Source of the DNA: Pigmentiphaga sp. H8
Lineage (GTDB): Bacteria; Pseudomonadota; Gammaproteobacteria; Burkholderiales; Burkholderiaceae_B
Length of the DNA: 64,000 bases
Direction of reading: 5' to 3'
Assembly (NCBI RefSeq): GCF_003854895.1
Contig: NZ_CP033966.1
Location: forward strand, 5,332,001-5,396,000
A program made the position numbers and the translations under genes. This document shows positions 40,956 to 49,527 of the stretch, piece by piece. The notes beneath the pieces were generated by a model. The model saw only the letters and a program-made list of their open reading frames with translations, searched no databases and was not told the DNA's origin. Each line of letters starts with the position of its first letter. The stretch's first letter is position 1.

Positions 40956-41960
40956 TCAACGCGCCGAGTCGCCCCAGCGGTAGACCTGCGTCAGCTCGTC
41001 CAGCCGCTGCTTCAGTCCCGCGTCCAGCACGTAGTCGGCCGCCGCCAGCGTATCGTCGAGTTGGTCGGGCCGGCTCGCGCCCAGCAGCGGCGCGGTAACG
41101 AGCGGATTGGCCAGCACCCAGGCCACCGACAGCGTCGTCAGCGATACCCCCGCTTCCTTCGCCAGCGCCTGCAGCGCGTCCACCGTGTCGAAATACCGGT
41201 CGGCCCAGTAACGCTCCTGGTAGCGCTCGGCCGCGGTGCCCAGCGTGAAGCGGGTGCCTTCGGTGGGCGCGCCGCGGCGATGCTTGCCGGTCAGCAGCCC
41301 GCCGGCCAGCGGGTTGTACGGAATCACGCCCAGGCCCTCTTCCTGCGCCAGCGGCAGCAGTTCACGCTCGATCTCGCGGAACAACAGGCTGTAGCGGGGC
41401 TGCACCGAGACGAAGCGCACGAGGCCGTGCAGCTCGGACTTGCCCAGCGCGCGGGCCAGGCGGTACGCCAGGAAATTGGACACGCCCACGTAGCGGGCGC
41501 GACCGGACCGCACGATGGTGTCCAGGACCTCCAGGGTCTCGTCCAGCGGCGTGCGCGTGTCGTCGCCATGCAGCTGGTAGAGATCGACGTAGTCCGTCTG
41601 CAGCCGTGCCAGCGAGGCGTCGATCGCATCCAGCAGATGCTTGCGCGACGAGCCCTGGTCCCAGGGGTGGGGACCGGTCCGGCCGAAGGCCTTGGTCGCC
41701 ACGACGAAACCGGCGCGCCGGCCCGGCGCCTCGCGCAGCCAGCGGCCCAGGATTTCCTCGGTGGCGCCTATCGTCTTCAAGCCGCCGCCCAGCGGATAGA
41801 CGTCGGCGGTGTCCAGGAAGTTGATGCCGCCGTGGGCGGCCTTGTCCAGGATCTGGCGGGCGACGGATTCCTCGGTCTGCAGGCCGAAGGTCATGGTGCC
41901 GAGCGCGAGGCGGCTGACGGTCAGGCCGGTGCGGCCCAGGCGGGTGGTGGCCAAGGTCAT
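40956..41960 (-). CDS. aldo/keto reductase
   Basis: 334-residue NADPH-dependent oxidoreductase of the YajO/Tas-like AKR group. Catalytic Asp and Tyr are in FLDTADVYPLG, Lys in VVATKAFG and His in LYQLHGDD; the cofactor-binding end is TAPLLGASRPDQLDDTLAA. ATG 41960 gives the normal start MTLATTRLGRTGLTVSRLALGTMTFG. Monocistronic, facing the DUF1289 gene. Physiological substrate unknown. Confidence 0.9.
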   Translation of the reverse strand: MTLATTRLGRTGLTVSRLALGTMTFGLQTEESVARQILDKAAHGGINFLDTADVYPLGGGLKTIGATEEILGRWLREAPGRRAGFVVATKAFGRTGPHPWDQGSSRKHLLDAIDASLARLQTDYVDLYQLHGDDTRTPLDETLEVLDTIVRSGRARYVGVSNFLAYRLARALGKSELHGLVRFVSVQPRYSLLFREIERELLPLAQEEGLGVIPYNPLAGGLLTGKHRRGAPTEGTRFTLGTAAERYQERYWADRYFDTVDALQALAKEAGVSLTTLSVAWVLANPLVTAPLLGASRPDQLDDTLAAADYVLDAGLKQRLDELTQVYRWGDSAR

Positions 41961-42103
41961 GGTGGATGCGTCGGTAGGAATGGAAGGAACCACCTATGCT
42001 AGAACACCCCGGCGCTTCCTGGAACCATTCCCTGGAAGTAAGGATATGCAGGCCTGGCGCGCGCTGCCGGAAGGGGCCGCGGTTGGCGTTACACTGCCTT
42101 CAT

Positions 42104-42319
42104 ATGACCGCCAAGTTACCCGTTTCCGATCCCCCACCCTCCGCCTCCCTTCCCGATTCGCCCTGCGTGGCGGTGTGCTCCACCCTGTTCGACGAAATCT
42201 GCCGCGGATGCGGCCGTACCGCGATGGAAGTCGCCAACTGGGTGCAGATGAGTCCCGAGGAAAAACAGGTCGTGTGGCAGCGGATCCGGGCCCAGGGCTA
42301 CCCCCGGCGCAAGGGCTGA
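42104..42319 (+). CDS. DUF1289 small cysteine-rich protein
   Basis: 71 residues. The DUF1289 core is clear: SPCVAVCSTLFDEICRGCGRTAMEVANWVQMSPEEK, with four cysteines that could bind a metal or Fe-S cluster, followed by WQRIRAQGY. Function is not established for the family. Start at ATG 42104; the upstream frame extension is not family-like. It precedes a glycosyltransferase gene by 95 bases. Confidence 0.85.
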   Translation: MTAKLPVSDPPPSASLPDSPCVAVCSTLFDEICRGCGRTAMEVANWVQMSPEEKQVVWQRIRAQGYPRRKG

Positions 42320-42414
42320 CCGGCCGCGCGGGGCCGCGGCCCGCTTCATGACAGTCTTCGGCCTGTCACATGCCGCAGGCTAAATGGGCGCCATCGCACC
42401 GACCTCTACCGCCC

Positions 42415-43461
42415 ATGCGCATCGTCCTCGTCACGGATGCCTGGCATCCGCAAATCAACGGCGTCGTCCACACCTGGACGTACATGCAGAAAACGCTGAC
42501 CTCCTGGGGCCACGAACTCATCATCGTCAGTCCCGTCGGCAGCCGCACCATCCCCACCCCTACCGAGCCCGACGTGCGGCTGTGCGTGGAGCCACGCCGG
42601 CACCTGCTGCGCACGCTGGCGGACCGCGAACCCGACACCCTGCACATCGCCACCGAAGGGCCGCTGGGCCTGGCGGCGCGGCGGCTGGCGCGGCAGCGGG
42701 GCTGGCGCTACACCACGTCCTTCCACACCATGTTCCCGGATTATCTCCAGGCCCGGATAGGCATCCCGGCGAACTGGACGTGGCGCTTCATGCGCTGGTT
42801 CCACCGGCCTTCGCAGCGGGTGCTGGTACCGACCCCCACCGTGCGCGACACGCTCGCGGCCAAGGGGCTGGGCAACCTCCACATCTGGGCGCGCGGCGTG
42901 GACACCGAGCGCTTCCGGCCCGAGGCCGGCAACGCGCTGCCCTACCCCGGCCCCATCTTCCTGAGCGTGGGCCGCCTGGCCAGGGAAAAGAACCTCGATG
43001 CCTTCCTGTCCCTGGACCTGCCGGGCACCAAGGTGGTCGTGGGCGGCGGCCCGGACGAGCCCCGGCTGCGGCGCAAGTTCCCCGGCGCGGTCTTCCTTGG
43101 CATGAAGCCGCACAGCGAACTGGCGCGCTACTACGCGGGCGCCGACGTGTTCGTCTTCCCCAGCCAGACCGATACGTTCGGCCTGGTCATGCTGGAGGCG
43201 ATCGCCTGCGGCACGCCGGTGGCCGCCTATCGCAGCGAGGCGCCGATGGCGGTCGTGAGCGAAGGGCGCACCGGCGTCCTGCACGACGACCTGCGCGCGG
43301 CCTGCATGGGGGCGCTGGAACTGTCGGGCACCGACATCCGGCAGCATGCGCTGGAGCACAGCTGGACCGCCATCGCCTCGCGCCTGCTGGAGTTGCAGGT
43401 GCCGGCCGATCCGAAACGCGAGAAGGCCGACCTGGACTGGTATCCCCAGGGCGCGGTGTAG
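42415..43461 (+). CDS. glycosyltransferase family 4 (GT-B fold)
   Basis: 348-residue cytosolic or membrane-associated glycosyltransferase. The N-terminal half has VLVTDAWHPQINGVVHTW and TSFHTMFPDYL; the C-terminal half has FLSVGRLAREKNLDAFL, PSQTDTFGLVMLEAIACGTPVAAY with the E-x7-E signature. This resembles the family related to mannosyl- and digalactosyl-type transferases (GT4), and the acceptor is unknown. ATG 42415 gives the standard start MRIVLVTDAWHP; the frame is open from 42370. Converges with a Rid-family gene 11 bases away. Confidence 0.87.
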   Translation: MRIVLVTDAWHPQINGVVHTWTYMQKTLTSWGHELIIVSPVGSRTIPTPTEPDVRLCVEPRRHLLRTLADREPDTLHIATEGPLGLAARRLARQRGWRYTTSFHTMFPDYLQARIGIPANWTWRFMRWFHRPSQRVLVPTPTVRDTLAAKGLGNLHIWARGVDTERFRPEAGNALPYPGPIFLSVGRLAREKNLDAFLSLDLPGTKVVVGGGPDEPRLRRKFPGAVFLGMKPHSELARYYAGADVFVFPSQTDTFGLVMLEAIACGTPVAAYRSEAPMAVVSEGRTGVLHDDLRAACMGALELSGTDIRQHALEHSWTAIASRLLELQVPADPKREKADLDWYPQGAV

Positions 43462-43472
43462 CGGTCCCGCGC

Positions 43473-43958
43473 TCAGGCGCCGGGCGTACCTTCCCTGAGC
43501 GCGACGTCCAGATCGACCAGCACCGGCGCATTGCGCGGCAGCTCGCTCACGCCGATGACGGAACGCGGATGGCGCCCCCGGTCGCCGAACAGCGCCACCA
43601 GCAGCTCGGACCCTTCGTCGGCCAGCTCCGACCACCGGCCGCGCTCGCGCCCGACCTGGAAGAAGTAGTTCACGCGCAGCACGCGGTCGACACCGGCAAG
43701 CGTGCCGCCGGCCAGGTGCTGCACCCACGCCAGGGCATGCAGCACGCACAGCCTGACGGCCTCGCGGCCCACGCCGGCGTCCACCGATTCGCCCACGACT
43801 CCCTGCGCCAGGAGCGTATCGGCCCCGGTCTTGGGGATCTGTCCGGCGACGTGGATGGTATCTCGGTGCCGGATCGCCGGCGCGTAGGAGAACAGCGTGG
43901 GCGTGGGCGGCGGCAGCGCAAGCCCCAGTGCGCGCAGGCGTTCATCGGCATTCGACAT
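43473..43958 (-). CDS. RidA/YjgF/UK114 family protein (Rid 1)
   Basis: 161 residues with the Rid core: SYAPAIRHRDTIHVAGQIPKTG, VGREAVRLCVLHALAWVQHLAGGTLAGVDRVLRVNYFFQVG and HPRSVIGVSELPRNAPVLVDLDVAL. The Arg that anchors carboxylates in enamine deaminases is at the position of HPRSVIGV, so activity is plausible. The protein is longer than RidA itself (about 130 residues), as in the YjgH/TdcF-like subgroups. Last gene of the dipeptidase-Rid-Bug-Rid operon. Confidence 0.85.
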   Translation of the reverse strand: MSNADERLRALGLALPPPTPTLFSYAPAIRHRDTIHVAGQIPKTGADTLLAQGVVGESVDAGVGREAVRLCVLHALAWVQHLAGGTLAGVDRVLRVNYFFQVGRERGRWSELADEGSELLVALFGDRGRHPRSVIGVSELPRNAPVLVDLDVALREGTPGA

Positions 43959-43969
43959 GGGCGGCCCTC

Positions 43970-44935
43970 CTAGCGCTTAGTGGGCTGGAAGCCCACTTCC
44001 CGGGCCAGCTTGGCCCACCGCTGGTTCTCGCCCTCGACGAAGGCGGCGAACTGGGCGGCGGAGCCTCCTTTCACCGATACCCCCTGCTCCTTCAGGCGCG
44101 CCGCGACCTCGGGCGATTTGAGCGCGCGGTTGAACGCCGCGTTCAAGGTCTCGACCACCTCGCGCGGGGTGGCGGCCGGCGCCACGATGCCTTGCCAGGA
44201 CGTGATGTCCAGCCCCTCCAGGCCGGCTTCCTTGTAGGTAGGGATCTCGGGCGCGATGTCGATGCGCGTGGGCGAGGTCACCGCCAGGGCCTGGATCTTC
44301 CCGGCCCGCGCATGCGGCAGCAGCGTGATGACGGGATCGAGCAACAGGTCGATGTGTCCGCCCAGCAGGTCGTTGATGGCGGGGGCGCTGCCCTTGTAGG
44401 GCACGTGTGTCATCCGCGTACCGGCCCGCGCGTTGAAAAGCTCGCCCGCCAGGTAGGTCGAGCTGGACGCCGAGCCGAACGTCAGCGCGCCGGGCTTCTG
44501 CTTGGCCAGCCGGGTGAACGCGGCCAGGTCGGCGACCGGCAGGCCGGGCTTGGCGGCGATGATGTACGGCTGGTCCGCCAGCATGACGACGGGCGTGAAA
44601 TCGCGGCTCGCGGAGTAAGGCAGGTCCGAGTATTGCAGCTCGTTGATGGACAGGACCGGCAGGTTCGCCACCAGCAGCGTATAGCCATCGGGCGCGGCTC
44701 GCGCCACGTGTTCCGCGCCGATGATGCCGCTGGCGCCCGGCTTGTTGTCGACCACCACGGGCTGGCCGATGTCCTGGGCCACCTTCTGGCCCACCGTGCG
44801 CGTCACGAGGTCGGCCACGCCGCCGGGGGGAAAGGGCACGACGAGGTGGATCATCTTGCTGGGAAAGGACGCCGCGTGGGCGCCCGCGGCACACGACAGC
44901 GCCAGGACGGCGGCGGCGATACGATGCATGGACAT
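43970..44935 (-). CDS. Bug-family solute receptor (Bug 6)
   Basis: 321 residues: signal peptide (IAAAVLALSCAAGAHA), FPSKMIHLVVPFPPGGVAD, APDGYTLLVANLPVLS, MTHVPYKGSAPAINDLLGG and EIPTYKEAGLEGLDITSWQGIVAPAAT. Flanked on both sides by Rid-family genes in one leftward operon, which suggests a nitrogen-containing ligand such as an imine-forming amino acid or peptide; this is inference only. Confidence 0.92.
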   Translation of the reverse strand: MSMHRIAAAVLALSCAAGAHAASFPSKMIHLVVPFPPGGVADLVTRTVGQKVAQDIGQPVVVDNKPGASGIIGAEHVARAAPDGYTLLVANLPVLSINELQYSDLPYSASRDFTPVVMLADQPYIIAAKPGLPVADLAAFTRLAKQKPGALTFGSASSSTYLAGELFNARAGTRMTHVPYKGSAPAINDLLGGHIDLLLDPVITLLPHARAGKIQALAVTSPTRIDIAPEIPTYKEAGLEGLDITSWQGIVAPAATPREVVETLNAAFNRALKSPEVAARLKEQGVSVKGGSAAQFAAFVEGENQRWAKLAREVGFQPTKR

Positions 44936-44957
44936 GAGAGGTCTCCTTCTTGATGGT

Positions 44958-45308
44958 TCAGGCCGCGGCGATCGCGACGATTTCTATGTCGCACCCGGGC
45001 GAAGCCAGCGCGGCCTGCACCGTGGCGCGGGCCGGGGCCTGGCCGGCGGCGACCCAGGCATCCCAGACTTCGTTCATGGACGCGAACAGCGCCATGTCCC
45101 GCAGGAATATCTGGCAGGACAGCAGCCGGGACCGGTTGCTGCCCACGCCTTCCAGCAGCCCGTCGATCATGGCCAGCACTTCCGCCGTCTGTTCGCGGAT
45201 GTCGCGCCCGCGGGTCTCCCGGGGTACCTGGCCCGCCAGGTACAGGACGCCGTTGAAGACCGAGATTTCCGACATGCGCTTGCCGGGTCCGATTCTCTGG
45301 ATGCTCAT
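44958..45308 (-). CDS. RidA family enamine/imine deaminase-like protein (Rid 2)
   Basis: 116 residues: SEISVFNGVLYLAGQVPRETRG, VLAMIDGLLEGVGSNRSRLLSCQIFLRDM, and the C-terminal PARATVQAALASPGCDIEIVAIAAA with the conserved Arg (PARAT) that binds the substrate carboxylate. The ATG at 45308 overlaps the dipeptidase stop (TGATG). Two Rid paralogues in one operon would be expected if the pathway releases reactive enamines. Confidence 0.87.
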   Translation of the reverse strand: MSIQRIGPGKRMSEISVFNGVLYLAGQVPRETRGRDIREQTAEVLAMIDGLLEGVGSNRSRLLSCQIFLRDMALFASMNEVWDAWVAAGQAPARATVQAALASPGCDIEIVAIAAA

Positions 45309-46327
45309 CACGCGGCCTCCCGCGCATCGGCTGGCATGGGTCCGAAACCCGCTTCGAAGAAGCGCAGCCAGTTCTCGCCCAGCACCATCGCGGTGTCCCG
45401 GTCGGAGAAGCCCACGGCGCGCAGCCCGGCCTCGATCCGCGCCATGTCGCGGCTGTCCCGGAACCAGTCCGGCTGCGGCGGGAACCCCGGCTGCGCGGCC
45501 GATCCTTCACCATAGTCCATGCGCTTGGTGTAACGCCCCATCCGCATCCACTGCACGACGGAGTCCGGCTGGTCCTGGCACAGATCCGAGCCTATGCCCA
45601 ATGCCTCGACCCCCGCCAGCTCGGCGGTCCGCGCCACCATCTCGCAGAAAGTTTCCAGGCGGCAGGCCGACTTGTCCTTCAGGTGATGGGGATACAGGGA
45701 AAAACCCAGCATGCCGCCGGACGCGGCCAGCGCCTTGATGACCGTGTCCGACTTGTTGCGCAGCGCGGGCGCCCAGGCATGCGGGTTGGCGTGGCTGACG
45801 ACGATGGGGCGCTGCGACAGCTCGATCGCCTCGAGCGTCGAACGCTCGCCCGAGTGGCTCATGTCGATTACCAGGCCGACGCGGTTCATCTCGCGTATGA
45901 CCTCGCGCCCCATGCGGGTGACGCCGCCGTCGTTCGCTTCATAGCAGCCGCTGGCCAGCAGGGACTGGTTGTTGTAGGTCAGCTGCATGAAGCGCACGCC
46001 CAGCGTATGCAGCACTTCCACCAGACCGATGTCGTCCTCGATGGGCGAGGGATTCTGGCATCCGAACACGACCGCCGTGCGCCCTTCGCCGCGCGCCCGG
46101 CGCACGTCGTCGGCGCCGCGGGCCAGGACGATGAGTTCGGGGAAAGTCTCGAACCAGCGGTTCCAGCGTTCGATGACCTGCACCATCTCCCGGAAGTTCT
46201 CGTGGTACGCGATGGTGACGTGCACGGCGTCCAGGCCGCCCTCGCGCCATTGGCGGAAGATCTTCTCGGACCAGTTGTTGTATTGCAGCCCGTCGATGCG
46301 AAAGGGTTGCGTCCTGTCGTTGCCCAT
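45308..46327 (-). CDS. membrane dipeptidase-like (peptidase M19) protein with altered first metal motif
   Basis: 339-residue TIM-barrel protein of the renal dipeptidase family. Bridging Glu (PSPIEDDIGLVE), His (LVIDMSHSGERST), His (IVVSHANPHA) and Asp (ALGIGSDLCQDQPD) are all present. However, the N-terminal strand that in M19 enzymes carries HxD reads IDGLQYNNWSEK, with no HxD, so the binuclear site is incomplete or the specificity has moved. No signal peptide, so cytosolic. ATG 46327 preferred. First gene of the operon and divergent from LysR 3. Confidence 0.85.
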   Translation of the reverse strand: MGNDRTQPFRIDGLQYNNWSEKIFRQWREGGLDAVHVTIAYHENFREMVQVIERWNRWFETFPELIVLARGADDVRRARGEGRTAVVFGCQNPSPIEDDIGLVEVLHTLGVRFMQLTYNNQSLLASGCYEANDGGVTRMGREVIREMNRVGLVIDMSHSGERSTLEAIELSQRPIVVSHANPHAWAPALRNKSDTVIKALAASGGMLGFSLYPHHLKDKSACRLETFCEMVARTAELAGVEALGIGSDLCQDQPDSVVQWMRMGRYTKRMDYGEGSAAQPGFPPQPDWFRDSRDMARIEAGLRAVGFSDRDTAMVLGENWLRFFEAGFGPMPADAREAA

Positions 46328-46380
46328 TCCCGGTTCCAGCTCCTGCGATATGGATGGCGAAACTGTAGAGATCCGGGGCA

Positions 46381-46420
46381 AATTCAGTCAAACTAAAAGA
46401 TATTCAATAAATTCAAATTT
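46381..46420. promoter_or_regulatory. AT-rich promoter region between dipeptidase operon and LysR 3
   Basis: A 40-base AT-rich patch in otherwise GC-rich DNA, containing ATTCA three times (46382, 46402, 46411). It must hold promoters for the leftward operon and the LysR gene. LysR 3 starts at ATG 46428 with no recognisable Shine-Dalgarno sequence, so it may be translated from a short leader. Confidence 0.45.
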
Positions 46421-46427
46421 TTCTTAA

Positions 46428-47312
46428 ATGAAGATCGACCAACTACGGACTTTCGTCGCGGTGGTGGACACGGGCGCGCTGGTCGAGGCGGGCGACCGGA
46501 TGGGCCGCACGCCCGCCGCGCTGTCGATGACCCTGAAGCAGATCGAATCGGAACTGGGCGGCGCGCTGTTCGAGGGTGAACGCAAGAACCGGCTGACACC
46601 GCTGGGCCGGCACGTGCATCTCCAGGCGCAGCGGGCCCTGCATGCCTTCGATGCCGCGCTGGCCCAGATGCGCGGCTACGCCCGCGGCGGCCAGGGTATC
46701 GCGCGGATCGCGGCCGTGCCGTCGGCGGCCACTCGCCTGCTGCCGGCCGCGATCGCGCGCATGCGGGCCACCCACCCCGGCGTGCGCATCGACCTGCGGG
46801 ACATCGATTCGGCGGCGGTCATCCAGGCCGTTTCCGCCGGCGTCGTCGACTTCGGCATCGCCACGGCGCCCGCATCCAGTGCCCATCCGGACCTGAATGC
46901 CGAACCGCTGCTGAAGGATCCCTTCGTACTGGTCTGCCCCGCCGGCCACCGCCTGAACGCACTGAAACGGCCGGTCCGCTGGCGCGACATCGATCCGGCG
47001 GAGTTCATCGCCAACGGCCTGTGTTCGCGCTTTTCCTCGCCCGAGCTGTCGCGCCTGGTGGAACAGGCGCCGCTGAATCTGCACAACACCACGTCGCTGC
47101 TGACCTTCGTGGCCCAGGGGTTCGGCGTCACGCTGCTGCCCACCATGGCCGTCACGGCCAGCCGGACGGTCCGCCTGCTGCCGCTGGCCGACCATGGCGC
47201 GACCCGCAGCCTGGACCTGATCACGCAGCGCGACGCCAGCCTGAGCCCGGCGTCCCAGGCCATGCTGGAACGGGTCCTGGACTGCAGCCGCACCATGGCC
47301 GCCACGGTCTGA
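46428..47312 (+). CDS. LysR-family regulator (LysR 3)
   Basis: 294-residue regulator. DNA-binding region IDQLRTFVAVVDTGALVEAGDRMGRTPAALSMTLKQIESELG, effector domain from GIARIAAVPSAATRLLPAAI. A regulator of the divergent dipeptidase/Rid/Bug operon is the simplest reading. The recognition helix (TPAALSMTLKQIE) differs from the more common TQPALS or TQSAVS pattern. Confidence 0.9.
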   Translation: MKIDQLRTFVAVVDTGALVEAGDRMGRTPAALSMTLKQIESELGGALFEGERKNRLTPLGRHVHLQAQRALHAFDAALAQMRGYARGGQGIARIAAVPSAATRLLPAAIARMRATHPGVRIDLRDIDSAAVIQAVSAGVVDFGIATAPASSAHPDLNAEPLLKDPFVLVCPAGHRLNALKRPVRWRDIDPAEFIANGLCSRFSSPELSRLVEQAPLNLHNTTSLLTFVAQGFGVTLLPTMAVTASRTVRLLPLADHGATRSLDLITQRDASLSPASQAMLERVLDCSRTMAATV

Positions 47313-47446
47313 ATCGGGGAATCGGGACCGATGCTCAGATTTGCTCAGATAAGGATGCGATGCCCCCCTTATCCTTTGCATCCTTGACTATCGGTCCATG
47401 GGCATGGGCGGCAGGTCGAGAGAACTGACGTCGAAGGCAGCATCCC

Positions 47447-48238
47447 ATGCAGGTTACCCATCCATCGCCAGCGCAGCCGGCCCTCCCTCTCTCCTTCCCC
47501 CTCCCTCCCCCCGTTTACGCCGTCACGCCCGCCATGCCCGGCCCCGATGTCCGGGCCTTGGCTTTCCAGCCCATCTCGTCGCTGCTGGACGGCACGTGCA
47601 ATCTCTACCAGAGCGTCACGGCCCGCCTGCTGGCGGCGCCGGATGACGACGTGCCGGACGCGCCCGGCCTCCCGCTCGTCCAGGCCGTGATGGCGGTCCT
47701 GCGCGACCACCCCTGGATCACGCTGGGCTGCGCGGTCTCGCCCGACATGCTGGCCGACGAGGCCGGCTGGGCTCCCCTGCTGGGCGAACTCCGCGCCGAC
47801 AACCGGCTCGCCCGGCGGCTGGTGATCGAACTGGCACAAGGTGGCGACCGGCTGGAAACGCGGCAAGCCCTCGGCCTTGCCGGCCGGCTGCGGCGACTGG
47901 GCTGCCTGCTGGCCATCGACGACTTCGGCGCGGCCGGCGGCACCGTGGACTTCCTGCTGGATGCCCGTCCCGACATCGTCAGGATCGCCCCGGCGTACCT
48001 GCATCGCGCGCGGCGCCTGCATGGCGTCGGCGGCACCTCCGGCCTGATCCGGCTGTGCCGCCGGCTGGCGCCGGCGATCGTCATCCAGGGCGTGGACGAT
48101 CCCGCCGACCTGCTGCGCCTGCCGCGCGAGGCCGGCGTATGGATCCAGGGTGTCATGGCGGGCCTTCCGGCGCTGCATGCTCCCTGGCTGCGGCACAGCC
48201 CCTGGCGCCTGGCGGCCTGCGCCGGCGAACGCCACTGA
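47447..48238 (+). CDS. degenerate EAL-domain protein
   Basis: 263 residues. The EAL fold is recognisable from FQPISSLLDG (residues about 42-51), LVIELAQ, LAIDDFGAAGGTVDFLLDARPDIVRI and AIVIQGVDDPADL. Catalytic residues of c-di-GMP phosphodiesterases are lost: the EAL motif itself is replaced in NLYQSVTARLL, the lysine in the KID-like strand is absent (VRIAP), and AEGVE is IQGVD. It is therefore more likely a binding or regulatory protein. It leads three same-direction genes of degenerate appearance. Confidence 0.78.
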   Translation: MQVTHPSPAQPALPLSFPLPPPVYAVTPAMPGPDVRALAFQPISSLLDGTCNLYQSVTARLLAAPDDDVPDAPGLPLVQAVMAVLRDHPWITLGCAVSPDMLADEAGWAPLLGELRADNRLARRLVIELAQGGDRLETRQALGLAGRLRRLGCLLAIDDFGAAGGTVDFLLDARPDIVRIAPAYLHRARRLHGVGGTSGLIRLCRRLAPAIVIQGVDDPADLLRLPREAGVWIQGVMAGLPALHAPWLRHSPWRLAACAGERH

Positions 48239-48252
48239 CCGGACCCGCCTCC

Positions 48253-48744
48253 ATGACCACCGCCCCCGCCCGGAACGAACAAGCCGACCCCGCCGCCAAG
48301 GCCCGCCCCGCGCGCAAGACGCCGCGCCGCAGCGCCAAGCGCATCTCCCGCAACGATTTCGCCCTGGCCATCGCCACCCCCTCTTCGCCGCCCGCGCGCA
48401 CCAACAAGCGCGTGCTGGTGGCCGACATGGGCAAGCGGTTCTGCGCCGACGTCTGCGACTTCCTCAGCCAGCAGGGCTGCCATGCGCGTGCCGTGCACGA
48501 CCGGCGGCACCTCCTCCAGACCCTGGCCGAATGGCAGCCGACGACACTGTTCCTGAACGTCTCCCTGCCCAGCCTCGACCTGGGAGAACTGACGCCGCTG
48601 TACACCCACTTGCCGCGGGACTTCCAGATCGTCCTGCTGCTCGAGCCCGGCGTCCCCTTCACCTTGTCCGTTCCGCCCAAGACGCCATGCCTAGCCCGTC
48701 TACTCAAGTCCCCATGCCTGACGGATCTGCGCCACTTCCTGTGA
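48253..48744 (+). CDS. pseudo-receiver domain protein
   Basis: 163 residues: a basic, Ala/Pro-rich N-terminal tail (about 50 residues) and a CheY-like domain. VLVADMGKRFCADVCDFLSQQGCHARAV matches strand 1, helix 1 and strand 2 of a receiver, and TTLFLNVSLPSLDLGEL matches strand 3, but the phosphorylated Asp is Asn. LLKSPCL may hold the conserved Lys. Phosphorelay activity is thus unlikely. It follows the EAL-like gene by 14 bases and overlaps the next gene, so the three probably form an operon. Homology to receivers is inferred from pattern only. Confidence 0.6.
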   Translation: MTTAPARNEQADPAAKARPARKTPRRSAKRISRNDFALAIATPSSPPARTNKRVLVADMGKRFCADVCDFLSQQGCHARAVHDRRHLLQTLAEWQPTTLFLNVSLPSLDLGELTPLYTHLPRDFQIVLLLEPGVPFTLSVPPKTPCLARLLKSPCLTDLRHFL

Positions 48745-49523
48745 CCCGGCAGGCCGCCGGCGCCACCGGCGGGGCAGGCCACGTCCGGGGCGACCGGCGC
48801 TCCCCGACCGGATTGCGCCGCCTCCTGTCCAGGCTCGTCCGCAACTACGTCCACGGCATGAAGCGTCACGAGCGCTATCTCATGGACCCCGTGCACGGCC
48901 GGTCCCCGGCGCTGCGGCCCGCCGCTCGGCGCTGGCCGGCCGGCGGCGGCCCCCGCTCCATGACCGCGCCCCGGGCCTTCTCCTTCCAGGGCATCGAACG
49001 CGTCCTGCCGGATTCGCGCGGCTGGCATCACCAGCCCTGGGGCCAGGACTGGATCGCCCAACTGCACCGCTTCGACGACCTGAATGCCGCCGACGCCGAG
49101 CAGCGGCGGGACTGGCACCGGGCGCTGGTCCTGAACTGGGCCGTCTCCAACGGCCCGGGCCGCGGCCCCGGATGGGAGGCGCCCAGCCTGGCGCCCCGCA
49201 TCGTCAACTGGATCAAATGGGACCTGCGCGGCGGCGGACTGGCCAGCGAGACCACCCGCCGCAGCCTCGTCGTCCAGGTCCGCTACCTGCGCCACTTCTT
49301 CTCGCGCCACTGGCGCGACGGTTCGCGCCCGGACATCGCCAAGGCGCTGATCTTCGCCGGCAGCTATTTCGCCGACAGCCGCGAATCGCGGGCCTGGCTG
49401 CGCAAGGGCATGCGGGCCTTGAACACGCTGGAGCCGACCGCGCTGTCCACGGAAGACCTGCGCGACCTGGCGCTACTATCCCTGGCCTACCCGGACCTGC
49501 ATCCGCCGCACGGCCACCGCTGA
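48714..49523 (+). CDS. truncated heparinase II/III-like protein, N-terminal domain only
   Basis: About 269 residues. WIAQLHRFDDLNA, then WAVSNGPGRGPGWEAPSLAPRIVNWIKWDL, SLVVQVRYLRHFFSRHW and AKALIFAGSYFADS follow the alpha/alpha toroid start of heparinase II/III-type polysaccharide lyases, which are normally about 550-700 residues. Translation stops at 49523, 4 bases before the end of the convergent sulfatase gene, with no continuation in another frame, so the C-terminal beta-sandwich and much of the catalytic site are gone. Start uncertain: ATG 48714 chosen, 48687 possible; both overlap the previous gene. Confidence 0.6.
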   Translation: MPDGSAPLPVTRQAAGATGGAGHVRGDRRSPTGLRRLLSRLVRNYVHGMKRHERYLMDPVHGRSPALRPAARRWPAGGGPRSMTAPRAFSFQGIERVLPDSRGWHHQPWGQDWIAQLHRFDDLNAADAEQRRDWHRALVLNWAVSNGPGRGPGWEAPSLAPRIVNWIKWDLRGGGLASETTRRSLVVQVRYLRHFFSRHWRDGSRPDIAKALIFAGSYFADSRESRAWLRKGMRALNTLEPTALSTEDLRDLALLSLAYPDLHPPHGHR

Positions 49524-49527
49524 CGCC

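Noticed and set aside
48687..49527. Frameshifted full-length heparinase gene.
   Set aside because: After the stop at 49523 the convergent sulfatase gene begins within 5 bases, so no room remains for a C-terminal part in any frame.
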